This document shows, piece after piece, positions 53,805 through 64,000 of a stretch of 64,000 bases of DNA. The stretch lies in the NCBI GenBank assembly GCA_026724425.1, contig JAIUCV010000002.1:8437001-8501000 (forward strand). Direction: 5' to 3'. A program made the position numbers and the translations under genes. The stretch is from Erythrophleum ivorense (taxonomy: Eukaryota > Streptophyta > Magnoliopsida > Fabales > Fabaceae). Within the stretch, counting starts at the first letter, position 1. Each line of letters begins with the position of its first letter. The notes below the pieces were generated by a model. That model was given only the letters and a program-made list of their open reading frames with translations, ran no database searches and was not told the DNA's origin.

Positions 53805-54083
53805 AGTTTGATTTCTGAGATAATCAATGAAAGACTACTCTCCATTTCTGCTCGAGAGTGGGGCCATGTATTTATCATGCATTCCGTTACAAAAGAATCA
53901 ATTACAGCTTGCCAACGTATCACATTTTACAGCAAATCAATAACTGAACAATTACACGTGTATTTATAAAATATAATAACAAATAACGTGACTAGACGTG
54001 ACTGGTGTTACTAGCTTCCAGATACTGCGTTTGGACTCTGGCTCCTACTAGACTTAGTTATGGGTTGTGTAGATACACTAACA
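53805..54083 (-). repeat. Copia-3 LTR (5' in element orientation)
   Basis: 279 bp, abutting the primer-binding site on the inside and the AGTTC duplication on the outside. Confidence 0.94.
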
Positions 54084-54088
54084 AGTTC

Positions 54089-55297
54089 TAAGCTATATGA
54101 GCAGAACAAATTTTAAGGTAGACCAGCCATAGGTATACTAATTTAATAATAAACGAACAAATAAATGTGTCAAAGTAAATTTCACTGAGTGTTGGTCTCC
54201 TTTTAATTCATGTAGGTATACTAAATTTACTTAAAAATCTCTTTTCATTAGCATGAAAGACGTGGATATAAAATAGAAAAAGTAAACACAATTAAATGTT
54301 ATGAATTATATATGGAAATGTATGATGAGACATATCATAATCAGGATGGGGAGGATACACGATGTTCATAGCCACAAATTAAAATTGTTGGTTTCTGCCT
54401 TAGTTTTTTGGGTTTTATTTGTATGGTAATTTCAGCGAAAATTTCATCTGTGTTTTCTCAAATAAATAATAGAGAACAAATAATCCCCATTAACTCTTTA
54501 ACAGTACATCTTTTAAATGCTATCACTTGTCATTCAGGAGATTTAATTTGTAACACAGTAGAGAATTGAGAGGTACCAAAAAAAGACAAGGTTGTTGGTG
54601 GTTTGGATAAACGTGCCAAGATAGAATCTTAGAGGACAATTTTGTTTCTTTCCTTCCGTTTTACAAACTTTATTTTGGTTAAAAATAAATTTGCATAATC
54701 ATAATTTATATTTAAAAATTTTTATATGACAATGATTTTTGCTATCAATACAGTTTATTTAACGTAGAAATAAGTTTTTTCTTTTTAATTTTTCATTTCA
54801 GTGTAAAACATGAGTTTGGAAAACAAATGTGATTTTGGAAGAAAATCCAATGCCAAATCAAACAAGTTAATCTATGAGACAAATTCACCTTTTGGTGTGC
54901 AAATCAGTTTTTCAACTATTCAAATACTAAATCAAACCCACTAAAAATTATAAGATTCAAGAGAGGAAGGGAAACCATCCTTGTTTATCTGTGGACATCG
55001 GAGTTTCATCAATCATAAATGATAGTGGACACATGCATGTAACTTTGACAACACAAGAAAATGGAAAACTTAATATATGGTGGGACTCATCAATAATAAG
55101 CAGTAATCTGAAACTAACGTTGAATAAGGAGGTGATAGGATTTAATAGGGAAGTTGGGTAAGTGTAGTTTTGGGGGTTTTCTCTTTTGTAAGAGCCAATC
55201 AAGAAAATCGCTTCGGTTTGGCCGCATATATTAGACTGTTAGAACGAAATATACAACAGAGAATGTGGGAGGGAGGACAGGACGAGAAGAAGCATAC
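54089..55297 (-). other. Right part of AAP-C intron 1
   Basis: AT-rich intronic DNA between Copia-3 and the first permease exon. An 81-codon minus-strand frame (55202-54957) has no recognisable family. With the copia removed, the intron would be about 1.7 kb. Confidence 0.5.
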
Positions 55298-55409
55298 CAG
55301 TTCTTTTGGGTCTTCCGTCATCGTCTACTTGAGTGTCAACTAGTTTTTTGCAATTAGCATTCAAACCAGATTCATAAGGGTTTTGTTGCACTTCCTTGTC
55401 CATCTCCAT

Positions 55410-56149
55410 CGAAAATTGCCTTTTGAATTCAGAAAATATGTTGATCCACTCTGTGATGGCGGTAGCAGGTGGACGTGGTTGCTTCTCTTTCTATATATTA
55501 CAAAGTGCCTTTGGAACCAAGAAGGTGGATTCTGTATGAATTTGAAAGGCCTACAATGAAATGGACTCTGCGTAACTGCGTCATTCAGCACATCCCCAAT
55601 ATATATATATATATATATATAAAGATCGAATTGCAAGTTTTAGCATAAGTTATGGCCACGTGTTATTTTTGTATTTATTATTATAACATCACTTATGGCA
55701 TAATGATACTTTCAAGATGCTGCTTTTATAAATTATATCAAAGTAAGAAGTAAATCAGCATCATTTTGATTGAGCATTGTAAATTACGATATGAGATAAA
55801 AAAAGAATGACATTTCAAATTTGTTCAGTATAAAAAAATTTACTAAAAATATAAAATTGTTCCTCCAACAAAAAGAATACTTATCGAAAATTCTTAAAAT
55901 CAAACTATTAATCCTTTTTAAATTAAATCTTTTAAAAATTAAAATTTTTTAATTTAGAAAATAAAATTAAAATGAGAGTAATTTTTTTAATAACTAAATT
56001 ATTAATTTATTCTAAATTTTATTCCTAATTAAGCCAAACGTGCCACTTCTACCAAAAGAAAAAGAAACATAGAAACGTGACCGATGGTCGCCAGCTAACT
56101 ACAAATGAAAACTAAATAATAAGTTCAGTTCGTTATGCATAATATTCTG

Positions 56150-56182
<33 letters not shown>

Positions 56183-58880
56183 GTTCAGGCTATATGACTT
56201 GGCTTCCCCCCCCCCCCTATTTGCATATGCAATAATTAATTTATGGATTACATTTAAATACAATTCTTTCTATGCTTATTATTAAATTTTTTAATTAAAA
56301 CATAATAAATATATAAATTTTTAATAATAAGATAAATATATAATTTACACAAATTATATATTTATCGTATTATTATTATTAAAATTTTATATATTTATTA
56401 TGTTTTAATTAGAGAATTTGATATTATTTATCGATTTTTCATGCTATTGAGTGTGGGCAGGAAATGGCTGGATTAGAATTATGCCAGGTATGGCGCTGGG
56501 GACTTGAAAAAAGAATCGAGATCCACTTTAATTTGGCACTTTGTGCTTCTTAATTCACTTTTCCCATGACAGCTGGGACCTCTCTCTAGTCTCTTCTAAA
56601 GTGCGAGTGATGACTATTGGAAAAAAAAAATTCAAGTGAAGTAAATTATAATTTATACTAAAATGTAACAAACATTGTACCATATCGACACATAAAAGGG
56701 CACTCTATCATATATGAATCTATGCCTTCTGCAAATGGTACTGTTTTATCTACTTCTAATAAGGCAATAGAATCAAAATATAAGAACATTTTTAAAAGTA
56801 AGCCTGAATTGGAACTGTTAGATTATTGATAAAAACAAGTTAGCAAACAAATAAAATTATCTTTCTGTTAAATGGCGTGGGACTGCAATGTTAAGTATGT
56901 GGTTCTGGCAATAGGACTCTTGAGTTACTTTATTCTCTTCTTTTATATTGACACGATTTTTTCCAATTTCCTGAGTTTCTTAATTAGTCAAATTGCAAAT
57001 CATGGTTTTGGATGCTTACTTTTCTGAATGATATCTCCTTTCACAATGATCAATGCTCAATTTCTTGATTTGAAAGATGTTTAAATGCACCATATGAAGC
57101 AGTAATTGAGTATTTTTCCCCCCTCTTGAAAGCAGAATATCAAGATAAGAATGGATTGAATGGTGAACCAAGATGCTAGCAAAAAGATATGCATATGATT
57201 GGAATGTTACTTTACAAAGTTCACTTTTGACTGTTGGCATGTCGAAGGTACAAGAATATGCGCTCCCACCTATTAGAAAGTCCTCTCCATACCTAAAGGG
57301 ATTTATTCTTCAATGAATTGTTAATTTCAAATTTATGACACTTCTAATAAGTAATAATTGATTATTCAACGAGCTCAATTTGGTCGCCATATTCGAAGGT
57401 GCATTTTTGGAATAGTCATGCACATCTCCTTGTTTTCCCTTTTAATAATCACTTCTGATTTTATTCTTCAACTCTTTCTTTTATATGAAAAAAAAAAAAG
57501 AATTGTTCAAGATGCGATAAAATGAAAATTTTTTTCTTTTTGTTTTTCCTCGTGGGGAAGCAAACAAACATTTGTAATCTTGCAATTGAAGAAGCTGCTC
57601 TTATTGCTGAAATGGTTTTTATAGCATGGCTCTTTCAATTTAGTTCATTGTACATTAAATTACACACTTATGATTAAGTGAACTAAGAGGGGTGGAAGTA
57701 GAGGGACCTGAGGGGGCCTCCACTCCCTTGCTATTCTGAAGAAAATTATTATGTATATAAAAATTTGCATATAAATTTTCATAAAATTACGTATGACCTT
57801 AAAAAAAATTAATTTACATACAAATTTGCGTAAAATTGCATGTTAGGTGTGGCCCTAAAAACATTAGTCCTGCCTCCGCCTTAGCAGTGATATTTTGCCA
57901 CAGGAGTTAGGAGACCTAGTAAGAGATGGCAATTGAGTAGAGGTGAGTCGTAAAGGTTGTGATGGGTCAAGCTCAGAAAATTTTGGTGTCCAGAGTCTGG
58001 TTATTGGATGAAGCAGAGCAACGAAAGCATTACTGGAAAAGTAATAATCGACAACAGCAGAGTAGCGTGATGTGATATGCAAATACAGAAGGGATATATC
58101 ATCAGAGCAGAATCCTTAGCGGCAAGCTGTGGAAACTAATGAACTCTCTCTTATTGCATAAATAACTTCCTTCCCAATAAAGCATAAATATTGAATTCAA
58201 TTTTATGTATACGTACATCCGTAGAAAAGGATACTAGTTACTACTACTCCATGTATGCACAAAACCCACCAAAAGAAGAAACAAAACACAGAACAATACT
58301 TGGATTCTGGTAAGCCTCTTGATTTGTCCCTTGTGCCAACCATTTGTGGAGCAATCACGGGAAGGTGCTGAAATATGTGTTTGGAGGTCATGAGCTGGTT
58401 CCCGCATCAAGCTAAAATTGGAATTATTATGTAGATTTGGAGATGAGACTAGTATGGGCATCACCCATTAACCCATAAGGTGAAGTTTGCATTATTTAAT
58501 TATCTTGGCAGAGCGCTGATAGACACTTATGCAATCTGCACCAGATCTGACACAAATTACAATTAACTAGATTGGAATGGTGGAGGAGAGAGATGTATGA
58601 CAATAATGCAAGAATAATTATCGTAAGGTGTGAAAACTAGACCTATTTGAACCAAATGCATTGAGAATTGCAAAGTCAATGATCATCACATGGTGTATTT
58701 GCAACCCTTGAATCTCGCTCCGCCTACTTCCAATGAGAATTAAGCGTGAGGTGTTTTAACCAGGTACCCATTGTTCATCCATTAGAGTCGTGTAGTATTT
58801 TATTGGTTGATTCTGCTGTAGTCTTTTGAAAGAATAATTACTTAATTAGTCATTACTTTTTTTTTCGGAGGACAAAACCT
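55410..58880. other. Intergenic region, nothing firmly recognised
   Basis: Contains the presumed AAP-C promoter at its left, (TA)n at 55601-55620 and 56152-56178, and a C-run at 56206-56218. A GC-richer patch lies at 57840-58480. There, minus-strand frames at 58464-58234 and 58082-57864 look weakly exon-like but lack splice context and any family resemblance. Confidence 0.4.
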
Positions 58881-59322
58881 TTGCCCTTTGCTGGGCGCGA
58901 CCTCAAACAATACTTGAATTGGGCCATCTATATGATAGACTCTTTGATCGACCACGAAACCCAACTTATTTTAGATAAAAAATCCAGCCCACCCAATTTA
59001 TTCAAGTGGGCTAATGACAAAAAGAAAAAAGAAAGCAATGCTTTATTTTTTGCAGTCCAATATGACAGCCACTGCCGTCTGGAAATGAGAAGACGAACGG
59101 TCCCCGAAAAAAAAAAAAAGAGAATGAGAAGACGCGATTTGCGCGAACGGTGGAGAGGGAAAAAAAAAATTTCGCTGCAGATTTGGCATGAAAGTGCGTG
59201 ACATGACATTCGTATCATGATTAAGCGGCGCGCCAAGTAATCGAAGAGGCCATCAATTAGTTCGTTACTACAGTTTCATTTCGATTTTCCGTCACTTAGC
59301 TTTGGACGAAACCCTAGTGGTA
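58881..59322 (+). promoter_or_regulatory. Probable promoter and leader of the cereblon gene
   Basis: GGGCCA/GCCCA-type words occur at about 58920, 58986 and 59008, and AAACCCTAG (telo-box) at 59309-59317, just upstream of the start codon. This pairing is common in promoters of constitutively expressed plant genes. The transcription start cannot be placed. Confidence 0.45.
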
Positions 59323-62300
59323 ATGGAAGACGATAGAATATTCGAGAGGGAGAGGCATCAGATCGAGCAGATTCTCCAGCTCGATCAGGAGGAATTGCAG
59401 GTTGAGGAAGTTGATGACCTCCAAGACTCATCCGATGAGGACGCCAAGTAATGAGCCTTCTTTTGATTCCTAGGATATTTCTTCTTCCACTGCTTTATTT
59501 GATTTCACTCTATGTGCTTTTCAAGAGCAATTTGAGTATTTTTATTTTTATTTTTTTGGGTGTGGATTACTGACGATCTTATGATCATGTTGTTTGGACT
59601 CCAGTGGCCGTGGCTATGCTGGGGCTGCCCCATCTGCTGATTTCACCTTTGATACCTGTATAACTTCTTTACATACATATCTCGGTGGTAGGCATTTGTT
59701 TGTTGGCTATACTCGCCTTTTTCTTTCATACATTCATTTCCAATTAGATTGTTCCAGTTAACTCAATAATACTTCCATGTCGCAGAGGTTGAAGACACAC
59801 ACCACAGGACAGCTTTCGTGGACGGTGGTGCCCTTCTAAGCCTCCCACTTTTCTATCTTGAAGGTATTTACACCTTGGTTCATGCATTTCGATATGGTGG
59901 CTTCTGTTTTTCTATCTCTCAATGTGTTCATCATTACTCACTGCTCTGTGGTTCTGCATAGTTATATTCCTGTTTTATGGACGAGCAAGCAATAATTGGT
60001 CAGAATTCAGGAATTAACGCAGATAGCCTGGAAAAGTCCTACCATACATCTTCTATAAAATTTAAAGGGATTGTTGATTCAGTGATTAGTAGCAGTAGCC
60101 AATTATATAGTATTGCATTTTATAGTCTAAAAGATATTTAGGTGTTTATTTAAAGTCTTGGTACTTGTGTGCTATGTCCGTCAAAGGTCACTAACAGTAA
60201 GTAAGATTTAGAGAAGTTAATATCATAATTAGGGATACGTGCATTCTAAAGTAGTCAAAATGTAAGTAAAAAGCCATTTACTTAGGAGTCCAGTCTATCA
60301 CAAGACCCAAAGGGGATCCTTAAAGGGCGGATTTCTATGCAATTTTCACCAGAGATTACCGAAAGACTCCGCTTTAAATATTTCTATGACTACTGAAGGT
60401 ATATTTCCTCCTACAAAAGTTCAAATTCACGATTTCAAAAGAGGTGTCATAGTAGTCATTCTAGAATTGCTTATTTTGCCATTCAAGTTTCTCCGTGCTT
60501 TCCCCTTGACCTCCTTTTCATTATTAGTTTGTTCTTTCCTCCAATTTGTTTGGTTGTCTGGATGGTATCTGAGATGTCCTAAACCTCTTTCAGCATCACT
60601 GTGCCAGGACAATTTTGGATATTGCAATATTGGTCTTCATTTAAATTATTATTAAATATAGTCTTGAAAGATGGTCCAAATAAGGTGCTTAAAGCATAAG
60701 AAAGTGGTGGAAATTTGTGATCTTATACTATTTATCTTTATATGCTTCACATTCTCTTTCTGTAATTTGTTACTTATACGAGTAACTTAGATTAGACACT
60801 GTGATATTCAGGAGTTGTACTCTTTCCTGGCGCCACTCTTCCCCTGAGAGTTATTCAACCCAATTTTGTTGCTGCTGTTGAGAGAGCACTGAGCCAAGTT
60901 GATGTTCCTCACACTATTGGTGTGGTAGGTGAACTCCTTGTGACAACTGCTTAAGTAATTTGTCAATGCCAGGGATTTTCAAACAGTTTTTCTCATACAA
61001 CTTTAATCTGTGTGCTTCTTCCAGATTAGAGTTCACAGGGATGATGGAAATGGTAGGACAAAATTAGCAAGCATTGGAACAACTGCAGAGGTATTGTTTG
61101 CATTGCTGTATGTTTGTATGCACACATATCCCATCAAATATCAAATACTATTCTGTTTGTTCTATTTTTAAACTCAATATGTGGTACCCACCCTGCTGTA
61201 AGGGTCAATTGCTTAACAGATATGATAAAGAGATAAGCAACTCCTTATGCTTCAGAAAACTTATGTGGAAAACCTTTCTGATGCGACTGAGGATGCTGGA
61301 TTGTGAGAGCTGAATTAATTGTTTACTACATTTTATTCATTGAAACAAAAAGAAAGAAATATGTATACACGAGTTAGAGTTTACTTACAGTATTCTAATA
61401 TCAAATCAACTATGTATGTCGGCTTATATTACTTGCTAAACCTATCTTTACAGATTCGACAATACAGGCGGCTAGAGGATGGTTCACTGAATGTGGTTAC
61501 CCGCGGACAACAGCGATTTCGACTAAAACGCCAATGGTTTGATGTGGAAGGAGTGGTTAGAACATTATCAAGTTTGCTTCTACATTTATTATTATTATTA
61601 TTTTAATCTTCTTGAGCAATAGCTATGTAAGTAAAAGCTAATCTTGAAGTTCTTTTCTTTTTTGTTGAATTGGGGTGATTTTTTAGCCTTGTGGAGAGAT
61701 CCAAATTACTGAGGAAGATCTACCATTAAGAACTCCCAAGGATGCTTTTGGAAAATTAGCACCATTAAGTAATCTTCCTCATAACCATGCCATCTCACCC
61801 ATGCCTTCAAATTATTCTTGCACTAAAGCGCATGGGTCCAAAAATGGGGACAGTGATTCAGAAGAGAGCTTTGATAGCTTTGAGGATGAGCTTTCACTAA
61901 TGGAAAGGAGAATCCACCAATCAGTCACTGGTTCTGGTCGTGAGCATGATATTATGGATGAATCATCTAGCAGCGATTATGAAGAATGCATGCATGACTC
62001 AGATCAGGAAATTAGATGTAACCTAAATGACTCTGACTTGACAAGGTCATTGCTCTCTGACCATGGAAAACAAGCTGTAAATACAGACTTGATAAGTGGG
62101 AGCTGTTCCACTTCAAGTAAGCAACTCTGCAAAAGGGGAAAGTGTAAAAGTACAGATGCCAACTTCTCTCATGGAATTTCAAGAGCATTCTGGCCTCATT
62201 GGGTATATCGTATGTTTGACTCCTATTGCCTTGCACAGAGGGCAGCAGGTAGTTTTGTTTTACTTTTAACTCTTAACCAGACACTCCTTGCATGCATTAG

Positions 62301-63924
62301 AATTTTTAGTTTTTACAGTATTATGGATATTATTGGATAAAATAAGCCTTGCTTTTCTTTTCTACATTCTGGTTAGTATAATTTTAAATTTTTAACACAG
62401 ATCTCATTGGAGAATTATTTTCAAGAAGTTGCTTATGTTTCCCAAATGCATGCATGTGGAACATTTTTGCTGAAACCACAAGTATAATACTGAATATTTG
62501 AGGGTTTCTCGTCTAGGTTCATGTACGGTGGTCATTTATCTATGCCTTTGTCCATATCTTAATTTGGTTTCGGATGACTTTTTATTAAGATTGACTCTCA
62601 GCTGGTTGGGTTGGGTGGGGATTGGGATAAAGGTCCTAGGATCAACTCATGGTTTTAAGGTATCAAAAAAAAAAAAAAATTAGAATATCTAGAAATACGT
62701 TTTGTCATTTGTAGAACAACTTTAATTGAAAGTTATAGTATTAGCTCCTCTAAAATGAAGATTCAGATTAAATAAAGCAGAATTGGTTTATTTCTAAAAT
62801 TTGGTTTATTGTATAACAGTCTAAATGTGTTATTCTCAGAATAACAACTAACGCTCATGTTGATAATTTGTAGATTTGTGGAGGAATGTAGTTGGGGCAC
62901 CAAGCATGGATGGTCTTGTGAAGAAGCCTGATGTTTTATCGTTTTATATTGCCAGTAAGATACCTGTGTCTGAATCTACAAGGCAGGAGCTTTTGGAGAT
63001 TGATGTCATCTCATATAGATTGCGTAGGGAGATTGAATTACTAGAGAGTGTTAATCTTGTTCGATGTAAAAACTGCCAGGTAAGCATTATCACATTGAAG
63101 CCTCACTGTTTGTTGTGTACTTGTTTGTGTGAACAAAATATTGCTTGTGTTCAAGATAAATCGTAATTCCAATACAGACAATTTCTCAACTGGGATTTTT
63201 TTCCCCCCATCAAATGCAGAGAGCAGTATACTATTTTTTGAATCTCCCTTTAATATTTGCAGACTATAATTGCAAGGCGAAGTGATATGTTGGTGATGTC
63301 TAGTGAGGGTCCTCTTGGTGCTTTTGTGAATCCGGGTGGTTACGTGCATGAGATTATGACTCTGCACAAAGCAAGTGGCTTGGCGCTTTCTGGGCGAGCA
63401 TTCACAGAGTACAGTTGGTTTCCTGGGTAAGTTGTTAGTCTATTTTCTTTCCCTGAGGCTGTAATGAAGATGTCAACTTATTTATTTATCTCCGCCTTTA
63501 TACTCTTCTTCCTCTTCTGAAAAATGATTTATTTTTTCTCTTGAACTGTGGATATGACGTTGATTGTCCAAATTATTGATGCCGATTCTTCATGGCCATT
63601 TTGAAAATTGTCATTAATAATTAAGTTCTGCCAATTGATTAAAAGAATATTCACATGTTTACTATTGTCCATTTTATATGCTGATTTCTTGAGTAGTTGC
63701 TTTTATGTGATGGTATTAGTACTCGTAAGCACCTTTTAATGGCTTTGTTTTACAGGAAGCTAATGGGGTAATTTGCTACTTTTTACAGGTATGCATGGAC
63801 AGTCGCCAACTGTGCTACTTGTGAAACCCAAATGGGGTGGCTTTTTACAGCAACGAACAGAAAACTGAAACCCAGATCATTTTGGGGGATACGCAGTTGT
63901 CAAGTTGCAGAAGAGATGCGCTAA
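59323..63924 (+). CDS. CRBN: Cereblon homologue (LON-CULT domain protein)
   Basis: Likely substrate receptor of a CUL4-DDB1 ubiquitin ligase, by homology to animal cereblon. Ten exons: 59323-59447, 59605-59687, 59786-59863, 60812-60924, 61025-61090, 61454-61555, 61687-62248, 62874-63079, 63263-63426 and 63789-63924. All are GT-AG with matching phases, giving 544 residues. After an acidic N terminus comes the LON-type domain (LPLFYLEGVVLFPGATLPLR, then LASIGTTAEIRQYRRLEDGS and RGQQRFRLKRQW). Exon 7 carries an acidic insert (GDSDSEESFDSFEDE) absent from the shorter animal protein. The CULT domain keeps zinc cysteines C441/C444 (CKNC) and C508/C511 (CATC), and Trp 497, 503 and 517 in SWFPGYAWTVA...GWLF, the residues that form the thalidomide pocket in human cereblon. 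Upstream start codons are absent in frame nearby. Function in plants is inferred. Confidence 0.95.
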
Positions 63925-64000
63925 AACTGTGTTTAATCTGCATACATTCATCTGTGTTCAGTTTAAAGTACTGCCCCATGTTCATCCAGCCCTGTGCGAT
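63925..64000 (+). other. Start of the cereblon 3' untranslated region
   Basis: Sequence after the TAA stop at 63922-63924. No polyadenylation site is visible before the window ends. Confidence 0.6.

Larger units (their letters stand above)
46402..54083 (-). mobile_element. Ty1/copia retrotransposon with both LTRs (Copia-3) in the AAP-C first intron
   Basis: A 7682-bp span on the minus strand, of which 2862 bp is a later insertion. Target duplication AGTTC lies at 46397-46401 and 54084-54088. LTRs are 46402-46680 and 53805-54083, both exactly 279 bp. The primer-binding site TGGTATCAGAGCC (53792-53804) directly abuts the 5' LTR, and a purine stretch GAATGGGG precedes the 3' LTR. Domains from right to left: gag (53690-53000), zinc knuckle CQVCERQGHIALNC near 52890-52930, protease (WYIDSATYKHVTH, 52781-52569), pre-integrase (52409-52161), integrase core (52073-51567), reverse transcriptase (48500-47210) and RNase H (46978-46655). 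Several stops and frame breaks make it inactive. Confidence 0.95.
43559..55409 (-). pseudogene. Amino acid permease pseudogene, copy AAP-C, intron invaded by nested retroelements
   Basis: Exons: 55409-55298 (MEMDKEVQQNPYESGL...RPKRTG), 45930-45734, 45319-45226, 45138-44922, 44577-44438, 44297-44077 and 43981-43559. All visible splice sites are GT-AG. Three frame breaks: about 37 nt lost near 45865, removing the rest of the first helix after GVGVLA; one base lost near 44990 in the WLSS segment; one base lost near 44255 after QMKK. The last exon (VIAQPVYRRVEMGASMWWPN...YKAFMYKQ) is complete and the same length (423 nt) as in AAP-A. Like AAP-B it has an intron dividing the second exon of AAP-A. 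The first intron is 9.37 kb because of a 7.7-kb copia insertion. Intact splice sites and few lesions suggest more recent decay than AAP-B, or sequence errors in an otherwise real gene. Confidence 0.82.

Noticed and set aside
58203..58464. Minus-strand frame resembling an exon (MREPAHDLQTHISAPSRDC)
   Set aside because: No family match, no adjoining exons, and a lower-quality continuation. Too weak for a gene call.
58881..59201. 106-codon plus-strand frame before the cereblon start, and the overlapping minus-strand frame 59236-58928
   Set aside because: Composition follows A-runs and promoter-like sequence, no family resemblance, and it lies in the expected upstream region of the cereblon gene.

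Overview
The window is nuclear DNA of a flowering plant, most likely a eudicot. It is AT-rich, has short GT-AG introns, typical plant gene families and many LTR retrotransposons. I cannot name the species from sequence alone. About a third is recognisable genes or gene remains, and about a third is mobile elements. The rest is AT-rich intergenic or intronic DNA in which I recognise nothing.

Layout. 1-800 holds exon-like fragments of an unrecognised gene running off the left edge, with reading-frame breaks. 4423-7581 (-) is an intact two-exon LRR receptor kinase of the HSL3 (LRR-XI) type. 11385-13875 is a complete but non-autonomous CACTA transposon with terminal repeats and a 3-bp target duplication. 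14200-18120 (+) is a heavily mutated Ty1/copia element. 19582-22591 (-) is an intact six-exon amino acid permease (AAP-A). 24039-30900 (-) is a decayed second copy (AAP-B) whose large first intron carries a roughly 1.4 kb inverted repeat. 31230-37277 (-) is a copia element with both LTRs and a GTTAT duplication. 43559-55409 (-) is a decayed third permease copy (AAP-C). Its first intron contains a full copia element (46402-54083, 279-bp LTRs, AGTTC duplication), which is itself interrupted by a 2.86-kb solo LTR-like insertion (48633-51494, TTGAT duplication). 59323-63924 (+) is an intact ten-exon cereblon homologue with the LON and CULT domains.

How the parts relate. The three permeases form a same-strand tandem array in which only the left-most copy can still encode a full protein. 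The other two carry several independent frame breaks, stops or splice-site losses, and their first introns have grown from about 1 kb to 4.4 kb and 9.4 kb. The receptor kinase and the cereblon gene are unrelated single-copy neighbours. The nested insertions give a relative order of events: AAP duplication, then the copia insertion into AAP-C, then the LTR insertion into that copia. I found no wholly new genetic system. The least explained structure is the long inverted repeat in the AAP-B intron.
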